This document shows positions 1 through 5,598 of a stretch of DNA of 7,919 nt, piece after piece (the stretch's first letter is position 1; each line of letters starts with the position of its first letter). A model generated the notes under the pieces. That model saw nothing but the letters and a program-made list of their open reading frames with translations. It ran no database searches and was not told the origin of the DNA. Source of the DNA: Rhodobiaceae bacterium (GTDB lineage: Bacteria; Pseudomonadota; Alphaproteobacteria; Micropepsales; Micropepsaceae); assembly GCA_009885515.1 (NCBI GenBank), contig VFKO01000377.1:1-7919 (forward strand). The letters are read 5' to 3'. Made by a program: the position numbers and the translations under genes.

Positions 1-1514
1 GCCGCTATCGTTTACCCGGTGGCGAAGTGGCGGCGCGCGATGGCTCGCCGTTCCTTGTCCAGTCGCCCAGCGATCTGTGGTCCGAAAGTCTGCACAGTTT
101 CCATTGGCTTCGGCATTTCGATGCAGGAGGGTCGGAACCGTTTCAGGATCATCTGCGTCAGTTAATCGCGCATTGGTCGCGAAACTACGGCGATTGGAAC
201 GAAATCGCTTGGCGTCCCCACATCATTGCCCGCCGCCTGATGACCTGGGCGAGCTTCGGACGTCTCATTCTGTCAAATGCCGATGTGCTGTTCCGCTCCC
301 GCATCTTGCTGTCGATGGCACGCCAGGCCAGACATCTTTCCAAGACCGCGCGGTTGGCGCCCCAAGGACTGCCACGCCTGACCGCAGCAATTGGCCTCGT
401 GCAATCCGGGGTCTGCCTGCCTGACGGCGAATTTCGCGTCGCCAAAGGACAGCACATTCTTGCCGAAGAACTCGCAACTCAAATCCTGCAAGACGGCGGG
501 CACATCTCGCGAAATCCTGAAACCGTCCTGGAAGTGGCCAGTGACCTCCTGTCTTTGGTCGACGCGATGGTTCAGCGAGACTTGATCATTCCTGTCACGA
601 TCAGGCGCGCCCTGGATCGCATGATGCCGATGATCAGGTTCATGCAGCACGGTGACGGGCACCTCGCCATTTTTAACGGCAGCACCGAAAGCGTTGACGG
701 CTGGGCCGAAACGCTGCTCGCCCGCGACACCGGCCGCAAGCGGACCGTCCTGCACGCAACCCAGTCCGGGTATCAGCGCATCAGTTGCGGCGCGACGCTC
801 CTGATCGCAGACACCGGCATCGCCCCGCCGCCTGCATTGTCGCTACGCGCCCACTCAAGCGCCCTGGCATTCGAGCTCAGCGCCGGGCCTGAGCGCATCA
901 TCGTCAATTGCGGCGTCTCTCAAACGAAAGGCGGCGAGTGGCAGTCAGTGATGCGCGCCACAGCCGCGCATTCCACGCTGACCCTCGCCGACGCCTCGTC
1001 AGCCCATATCGTAGCCGGAGACTGGGCCTTGAACCTGTTGGGCCCGCGCCTGATTGACGGGCCATCGCGGATCGAAGCAAAGAACCGCGAATCCGAAGAT
1101 GGCATTTACTTGGATCTGAGCCACGACGGCTATTGCCCGGTATTTGAACGTGTGCACGAGCGGCGAATATTTGTCTCCCATGACGGCGGCGACATTCGCG
1201 GCGAAGATCGCTTGGTCCCACAAGGCACACAGTCAACGTCGTACGGTTTCGCCGTTCGCTTTCACCTGCATCCCTCCGTGAAAGTCCTGCGCGCCGGAAA
1301 AGGCGTCGTCCTCACTCTGCCAAGCGGTTCTACGTGGCGCTTTGGCACAGACGGCGCCTTGGACATCGCCGAAAGCGTCTATTTGGGGCACGCCAACCAC
1401 ATACGAAAATCACAGCAAATTGTGCTGACAGGCCACTCGGCGAGCGAACCCGTCACCGTCAAATGGGCCCTGAAAAAAGCCACCAGCCGCGACGTCGATT
1501 CGTCTGTGCATTGA
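1..1514 (+). CDS. Heparinase II/III family protein (5' end off window)
   Basis: The gene belongs to the heparinase II/III-like group, polysaccharide-lyase-like proteins with an N-terminal alpha-helical toroid and a C-terminal beta-sandwich. The reading frame is open from base 3 to the TGA at 1512-1514, giving 503 visible residues. A GTG at 27 is in frame, but the codons before it also read as family-like protein (RYRLPGGE), so the true start is off the left edge. Visible features are a helical N-terminal part with the LHSFHWLRHF stretch (about 87-119), DGGHISRNPE (492-521), HGDGHLAIFNG (648-680), and then the heparinase II/III domain from about 744 to 1466. That domain includes RAHSSALAFE, TAAHSTL (960-980) and RFHLHPSV (1257-1280). 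Histidines in such motifs are candidate catalytic residues, but I cannot assign them. A signal peptide cannot be judged because the N-terminus is missing. The substrate is unknown; an envelope or exopolysaccharide role is inference. The gene lies 75 bases upstream of purH on the same strand, an arrangement known from related Alphaproteobacteria. Confidence 0.9.
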   Translation, partial: RYRLPGGEVAARDGSPFLVQSPSDLWSESLHSFHWLRHFDAGGSEPFQDHLRQLIAHWSRNYGDWNEIAWRPHIIARRLMTWASFGRLILSNADVLFRSRILLSMARQARHLSKTARLAPQGLPRLTAAIGLVQSGVCLPDGEFRVAKGQHILAEELATQILQDGGHISRNPETVLEVASDLLSLVDAMVQRDLIIPVTIRRALDRMMPMIRFMQHGDGHLAIFNGSTESVDGWAETLLARDTGRKRTVLHATQSGYQRISCGATLLIADTGIAPPPALSLRAHSSALAFELSAGPERIIVNCGVSQTKGGEWQSVMRATAAHSTLTLADASSAHIVAGDWALNLLGPRLIDGPSRIEAKNRESEDGIYLDLSHDGYCPVFERVHERRIFVSHDGGDIRGEDRLVPQGTQSTSYGFAVRFHLHPSVKVLRAGKGVVLTLPSGSTWRFGTDGALDIAESVYLGHANHIRKSQQIVLTGHSASEPVTVKWALKKATSRDVDSSVH

Positions 1515-1526
1515 GACATCGTCTCA
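1512..1526. repeat. Perfect 6-3-6 inverted repeat on the heparinase stop codon
   Basis: TGAGAC and GTCTCA are perfect reverse complements separated by ATC. The left arm begins with the heparinase TGA stop codon. The pairing does not extend outward. The stem is short, only moderately GC-rich, and is not followed by a run of T, so it is not a convincing intrinsic terminator. It could be a small operator or chance. Confidence 0.5.
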
Positions 1527-1572
1527 CTTGGACGCCAATCACCCACCATGCTATTGCGCGCCTCAAGTTGAT

Positions 1573-1580
1573 GGGAAAGG
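1573..1580 (+). promoter_or_regulatory. Probable ribosome binding site of purH
   Basis: The purine-rich stretch GGGAAAGG ends 9 bases before the purH ATG at 1590. A TGA stop in the purH frame lies directly before that ATG (1587-1589), so no earlier in-frame start is possible. Together these settle the start. The 75-base gap between heparinase and purH holds no clear sigma-70 promoter, so co-transcription with the upstream gene is plausible but not shown. Confidence 0.6.
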
Positions 1581-1589
1581 CGGCATTGA

Positions 1590-3206
1590 ATGTCATCGTC
1601 AAGTTTGCGGCCAGTTCGTCGTGCGCTGTTATCGGTATCTGACAAGAACGGTCTGGTTGAATTCGCCAGGGCGTTGACCGCACTCGGCGTTGATCTCATT
1701 TCAACCGGCGGCACGTCAAAAGCAATCGCGGCAGCGGGCCTGAAAGTCACCGACGTCGCCAGCGTCACCGGTTTCCCGGAAATGATGGACGGCCGCATCA
1801 AGACACTTCACCCACGCATTCACGGCGGCCTGCTCGCTCTGCGCGACGACCCTTCGCACGCCAAAGCCATGCAGGAGCATGGCATCGAAGGCATCGATCT
1901 CCTCGTCTGCAATCTTTACCCGTTCGAGGAAACGGTCGCGCGCAAAGCCTCGTTCGATGAAACCGTCGAAAACATCGATATCGGTGGCCCCGCCATGATC
2001 CGTGCCGCCGCAAAAAACCACGGCTTCGCCGCCGTCATCGTCGACGTCGAAGATTACGCCCCGGTACTCGCCGAATTGCGGGACAACAAAGGCGCAATCA
2101 CGCTCGACACCCGCAAGTCACTCGCGGCCAAAGCCTACGCCCGCACCGCCGCCTATGACGCAGCGATTGCCAATTGGTTTGACGCTGAATTGGCGCGCGC
2201 CAAAAAATCAGATGATGTAACTCCCGCCCGGCGGTTCGCTATCGCTGGCAGGTTGAGGCAAAGTCTGCGCTACGGCGAAAACCCGCACCAAACTGCAGCG
2301 TTCTACATCACGGGAGAGCAGCGCTTTGGCGTGGCGACAGCCCAGCAGGCCGGCGGCAAAGAGCTCTCCTACAACAACATCAACGACACCGATGCCGCCT
2401 ACGAACTTGTCGCTGAATTCGATCCGAAAACAAGTGCGGCCATCGCCGTCATCAAACACGCCAACCCCTGCGGCGTGGCAACGGCGGCAACGCTCGCCGA
2501 AGCCTACGCGCTCGCGCTGCGCTGCGACCCCGTCAGCGCCTTCGGTGGTATTGTCGCTTGTAACCGCACGCTTGACGGGCCAACCGCCGAGCAACTGGCA
2601 AAGATCTTCACCGAAGTCATCATCGCCCCCGACGCCGACGCCGACGCGCGCAAAATTCTCAGCGCCAAAAAGAATCTGCGCCTGCTGATCGCTGGCGGAT
2701 TGCCTGATCCCACAACACAAGGCACGACCCTGCGCACTGTGGCGGGCGGCTTCTTGCTTCAGTCACGTGACAATGGCCGCATCACGGAAAAAGAACTGCG
2801 CGTCGTCACAAAGCGCAAACCCACAGCTGGCGAAATCAAAGATCTGCTCTTCGCCTTCCGCGTCGCCAAGCACGTGAAATCGAACACGATTGTTTACGCC
2901 AAAGACGGCGCCACCATGGGCATCGGCGCGGGCCAAATGAGCCGCATCGATAGTGCCCGCATCGCCGCCTGGAAGGCACAAGAAGCAGCGAAGGCGGCGG
3001 GCCTCACGCAATCGCTTGCCAAAGGCTCAGTTGTCGCCTCCGACGCCTTCTTCCCCTTTGCCGACGGCCTTGTCGCCTCAGCCGAGGCAGGCGCCACCGC
3101 CATCATTCAACCCGGCGGCTCAATCCGCGACGACGAAGTCATCGCCGCCGCCGACGAACGCGGCCTCGCCATGGTCTTCACCGGCATGAGACATTTCAGG
3201 CATTGA
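1590..3206 (+). CDS. purH: Bifunctional AICAR formyltransferase / IMP cyclohydrolase
   Basis: PurH catalyses the last two steps of de novo purine synthesis in the cytosol: formylation of AICAR with 10-formyl-tetrahydrofolate, then ring closure of FAICAR to IMP. The 538-residue length is normal for the family. The N-terminal MGS-like cyclohydrolase domain covers about residues 10-155, with RRALLSVSDKNG (10-21), STGGTSK (38-44) and GRIKTLHPRIHGG (68-80). The transformylase domain follows, with LRYGENPHQ (226-234), SYNNINDTDAAYEL (260-273), the catalytic Lys-His pair in IKHANPCG (K289, H290), DPVSAFGG (313-320), IGAGQMSRIDS (445-455) and SDAFFPFADG (484-493). It ends in the familiar FTGMRHFRH. 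All expected motifs are present and nothing is broken. The ATG start has a stop codon immediately before it and a purine-rich ribosome binding site. Its TGA directly abuts the stop of the convergent transporter gene. Confidence 0.98.
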   Translation: MSSSSLRPVRRALLSVSDKNGLVEFARALTALGVDLISTGGTSKAIAAAGLKVTDVASVTGFPEMMDGRIKTLHPRIHGGLLALRDDPSHAKAMQEHGIEGIDLLVCNLYPFEETVARKASFDETVENIDIGGPAMIRAAAKNHGFAAVIVDVEDYAPVLAELRDNKGAITLDTRKSLAAKAYARTAAYDAAIANWFDAELARAKKSDDVTPARRFAIAGRLRQSLRYGENPHQTAAFYITGEQRFGVATAQQAGGKELSYNNINDTDAAYELVAEFDPKTSAAIAVIKHANPCGVATAATLAEAYALALRCDPVSAFGGIVACNRTLDGPTAEQLAKIFTEVIIAPDADADARKILSAKKNLRLLIAGGLPDPTTQGTTLRTVAGGFLLQSRDNGRITEKELRVVTKRKPTAGEIKDLLFAFRVAKHVKSNTIVYAKDGATMGIGAGQMSRIDSARIAAWKAQEAAKAAGLTQSLAKGSVVASDAFFPFADGLVASAEAGATAIIQPGGSIRDDEVIAAADERGLAMVFTGMRHFRH

Positions 3207-3209
3207 TCA
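3204..3209. other. Back-to-back convergent stop codons (TGATCA)
   Basis: The palindrome TGATCA carries the purH stop (TGA, 3204-3206, plus strand) and the transporter stop (TGA on the minus strand, 3207-3209) with no base between them. There is no intergenic space for a bidirectional terminator, and I saw no strong hairpin with a T tract at the end of either gene. Transcription must end inside the opposing gene or be stopped by a factor such as Rho. Confidence 0.9.
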
Positions 3210-4658
3210 TTCCACAGCCACGGCCCGCTCGTTCCGCACGAACAGCATAATCACGAACCCGATCCCGAGCAGGCCCAGGATAGACGCGAGCCCAATGGCT
3301 TGATTGCCCGACCATTCCGTCGCACGCGCAACAACAAACGGCGCCAGGAACGCCGTCGCCGTGCCGGACAGCGCGTAAAGCCCGAAGAACTCTGTCATCT
3401 TCGACGCCGGTGCAATGCGCGCCAGCATCGTCCGGCTATTGGCATAAGACGCAGTGATGAAAATCGCGATGATGATGACAATCGCCAGATAAATGATCTC
3501 GGGCCAGCTTTTGAAGAACGGCAGCCCGTGCACCGGCGGCAAAGCCGTGTCGTAAGGAACGAAAAACAAAATTGTATCGGGCCGCATTGACAGCGACAGC
3601 ACTAGGCCCACCATCGTACCGGCAACCGATATCAAAATCCCGCGTTGCGATCCGAAAGTATGGTCAAGCCAGCCGCCAAACACGCCGCCAAATGTCGCAA
3701 AGATGCTCAGAATGACACCATAGACCAGCATGTCCAGCGTCCCCCACGAAAACGTCGTTGCCGCATAAATGCCGCCGAAGATCAATATGGCGTTGCAACC
3801 GTCATTGTAGATCATCCGCCCTACAAGATAGGTTGTAACATTCTTGTAGCTCTTCAGGCTTCTCACCGTACGCACCAGCGAACGCGTGCCGCGCTTCACC
3901 GCCTCGACCGGGCCCAGTGTCACGCGCGGTTGATCGGGCGTGAAAAAGAACAACGGCAAACCCAGCAACAAAAACCACAGCGCAAACAGCGGCCCCACCA
4001 GCCGCTCTGGTTCGTGTGCCGCTTGATCGACCCCAAACCACGGCGTTGAAGGCACAAACGGCCAGTCGACAACGCCCGGCAGCGAAAAGCAGATCAGCAT
4101 GAACACCAGCAACACGACGCCCGAGAAATTGCCCAGCGCCAGCCCCAGCCCCGACAATGCACCCACGCGCTTCTCAGGCACCAGTGTCGGCAGCATGGCG
4201 TTGTGAAAAACCGCCGTGAAGTCGAACGAAGCGAAAGTCACAACCAGCAGCACGCAGATCGCAAAAAAGGGCAAACCTTGCTCGTCGGGCAAGGCGAACC
4301 ACAATGCCGCCGCCGTCAGCCCCAAAATCACCGAGAAGACGAACAACCACGGTTTGCGCCGCCCGCCTGCGTCGGCGATTGCCCCCATGAAAGGCGCAAC
4401 GATGGCGATGATAACCCCTGACAAAGTGTTCAAATCGGCCCACAAAGCCTGGCCGGCGACCGGACTGCTCATCAAATGCTGCGCGAAATAGGGCGCAAAA
4501 ATATAGATCGTGATCAGCAAGACATGCGGGTTGCGCGCCCCTTCAAACCACGCCCATGCCCATTGGCCAAGGGGCGAGGCGACGGCTCCACCGCTCGCCG
4601 ACACGCCCTCAGGCAGGTTTGTCCAACGCTCGACGTAACCAGGCTTCAAATCGGTCAT
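3207..4658 (-). CDS. UMF1/Atg22-like MFS transporter
   Basis: This is a polytopic inner-membrane carrier of the major facilitator superfamily, closest by motif memory to the UMF1 group related to fungal Atg22, a vacuolar amino acid exporter. The bacterial substrate is unknown. From the ATG at 4658 the protein has 483 residues. A hydrophilic N-terminus (about 1-44, with GYVERWTNLPEG and WFEGARNP) precedes the first membrane segment at about 46-62. The MFS loop motif GAIADAGGRRKPW (92-104) sits after the second segment. A cytosolic loop of about 240-275 divides two helical halves, and EFFGLYALSG (423-432) lies near the end. About 12 membrane segments can be read. Longer starts at 4667 (TTG) and 4664 (GTG) exist; ATG is preferred because the protein then begins MTDLKPGYVERW. 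Only a weak GGTG precedes it. The gene converges on purH and diverges from an EamA transporter. Confidence 0.9.
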   Translation of the reverse strand: MTDLKPGYVERWTNLPEGVSASGGAVASPLGQWAWAWFEGARNPHVLLITIYIFAPYFAQHLMSSPVAGQALWADLNTLSGVIIAIVAPFMGAIADAGGRRKPWLFVFSVILGLTAAALWFALPDEQGLPFFAICVLLVVTFASFDFTAVFHNAMLPTLVPEKRVGALSGLGLALGNFSGVVLLVFMLICFSLPGVVDWPFVPSTPWFGVDQAAHEPERLVGPLFALWFLLLGLPLFFFTPDQPRVTLGPVEAVKRGTRSLVRTVRSLKSYKNVTTYLVGRMIYNDGCNAILIFGGIYAATTFSWGTLDMLVYGVILSIFATFGGVFGGWLDHTFGSQRGILISVAGTMVGLVLSLSMRPDTILFFVPYDTALPPVHGLPFFKSWPEIIYLAIVIIIAIFITASYANSRTMLARIAPASKMTEFFGLYALSGTATAFLAPFVVARATEWSGNQAIGLASILGLLGIGFVIMLFVRNERAVAVE

Positions 4659-4761
4659 GAACACCAACTAAAAAAATGGCGCGGTAGCGGCAATCTATGC
4701 ACGTTCCTGCGCGACAAGCGAGTGCCTTGACGCAAGTTCATCTCAATGAAACTGATCGCCC
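4659..4761. promoter_or_regulatory. Divergent intergenic region between two transporter genes
   Basis: These 103 bases must hold the promoters for both divergent transporter genes unless one lies inside a coding region. On the plus strand CTTGAC (4726-4731) resembles an alphaproteobacterial -35 element, but no good -10 follows at 16-18 bases. On the minus strand TTGTCG and TAGATT occur but only 14 bases apart. No promoter can be called with confidence. Neither start codon has a clear Shine-Dalgarno sequence. An A7 run at 4670-4676 gives the transporter mRNA on the minus strand a T-rich leader. Confidence 0.5.
4735..4753. repeat. Imperfect inverted repeat upstream of the EamA transporter start
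   Basis: TTCAT (4737-4741) and ATGAA (4746-4750) are perfect reverse complements around CTCA. The arms extend to AG and CT with one unpaired A at 4751. The repeat ends 8 bases before the ATG at 4762, just where a ribosome binding site would be expected. It could be an operator or an mRNA hairpin, or chance. Confidence 0.35.
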
Positions 4762-5598
4762 ATGACCTTGCCTTGGGAAGCGGCCGCCGCCGCACTCGCC
4801 GCTGCCGTACTGCACGCGCTTTGGAACGCAGGCTTGAAAGCGGGCAATGATCGCTTGCTCGACGCCGCGCTGCTCTTTGGTGTCGCGGGCGCAATCGGAT
4901 TGGTCACAACGCTGTTCGCGCCCGCAATGAATCCGCAAGCCTGGCCCTGGATAGCACTGACCGCAGCGCTCCATCTGCCCTATGTCTATTACCTGGCGCG
5001 GGCCTACGAACTGGGCGAACTCAGCCACGTCTACACAATCGCGCGCGGCCTTCCGCCGGTCATGATTACGGTCCTCGCAGCACTGATCATCGGCGAAGTA
5101 CCAACACCGCTTGCCGCCACAGGCATTGCGCTTATCAGCGTTGGCATTCTCACCGTAGGCTTGAGCGCGGGCGCCCACCTCAAGGGCACAGGACTAGCGT
5201 CCATCGTCGCCGTCACAATCGCGCTCTACACCATGTCCGACGGCATCGGCGTTCGTGTTTCCGGCAGCGCGCTCGCCTACAATGGCTGGGTCTTCTTCGC
5301 CGTAGGGCTCGCCTCCCTGGCAATGTCAGCTATCCTCAGACGCGGCAAGATCGTGGCCTACGCAAGCAAACATTGGCGGCGCGCGGTTTTTGGCGGCACG
5401 CTCTCTTTTGTCGCCTATGGCCTGGTGTTGTGGGCGATGACTTTTGCCTCCATCGCAGGTGTCAGCGCCTTTCGCGAAACCTCAGTCGTCTTCGCAGCCC
5501 TCATCGGCATGCTGTTGTTCGGCGAAACCGCAGGAGCGCGCCGCATTGCGGGCGCGCTGATTGTTGGACTGGGCGCAATCGTCTTGAAGTCCGCCTAA
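4762..5598 (+). CDS. EamA family (drug/metabolite superfamily) transporter
   Basis: This is an inner-membrane transporter of the DMT superfamily with two EamA repeats, of unknown substrate; family members export amino acids, sugars-phosphate or other metabolites. The 278 residues are typical in length. About ten membrane segments can be read, near residues 4-22, 33-53, 62-80, 92-110, 117-136, 144-163, 171-191, 206-226, 232-253 and 258-276. The internal duplication is visible: the first half has ARGLPPV followed by LIIGEVP (108-114), and the second has SAFRETSVVFAAL followed by LLFGETA (251-257). Each half thus has the conserved Gly-Glu after its fourth segment. LHALWNAGLKAG (17-28) is a common start of the first EamA unit. 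ATG 4762 is the first possible start, because an in-frame TGA lies at 4753-4755. No good Shine-Dalgarno sequence precedes it. The gene is divergent from the MFS gene, and its TAA overlaps the stop of the convergent glutamate dehydrogenase gene. Confidence 0.9.
   Translation: MTLPWEAAAAALAAAVLHALWNAGLKAGNDRLLDAALLFGVAGAIGLVTTLFAPAMNPQAWPWIALTAALHLPYVYYLARAYELGELSHVYTIARGLPPVMITVLAALIIGEVPTPLAATGIALISVGILTVGLSAGAHLKGTGLASIVAVTIALYTMSDGIGVRVSGSALAYNGWVFFAVGLASLAMSAILRRGKIVAYASKHWRRAVFGGTLSFVAYGLVLWAMTFASIAGVSAFRETSVVFAALIGMLLFGETAGARRIAGALIVGLGAIVLKSA
5595..5598. other. Four-base overlap of convergent stop codons (CTAA)
   Basis: The EamA gene ends with TAA at 5596-5598 on the plus strand, and the glutamate dehydrogenase gene ends with TAG on the minus strand (bases 5597-5595). 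The two coding regions overlap by four bases tail to tail. No terminator hairpin with a T tract was seen around the junction. Confidence 0.9.

Noticed and set aside
273..755. Long open frames antisense to the heparinase, purH and transporter genes (for example 273-755 and 2208-2720, minus strand)
   Set aside because: They lie fully inside well-supported genes, have low-complexity or arginine-rich compositions without recognisable domains, and are expected in GC-rich coding DNA.
1527..1556. Possible purH promoter: TTGGAC with CTATTG 17 bases downstream
   Set aside because: Each hexamer matches consensus at only about half or fewer positions, which is near chance in a gap of this size.
1548..1571. 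Seven-codon upstream ORF (MLLRASS) in the purH leader, followed by an overlapping ATG at 1571
   Set aside because: It has no ribosome binding site, no runs of regulatory codons and no attenuator-like hairpins, so a leader peptide is unsupported.
2631..2648. Hexamer repeat (GACGCC-like, three units) within purH
   Set aside because: It encodes an Asp-Ala run in a loop where homologues have similar residues; three units give no evidence of phase variation, and the frame is intact.
4670..4695. T7 run on the minus strand preceded by a GC-rich stretch, resembling a terminator
   Set aside because: The GC-rich stretch can form only about a 3-base stem, and the site lies upstream of a gene start where no transcript is known to end.
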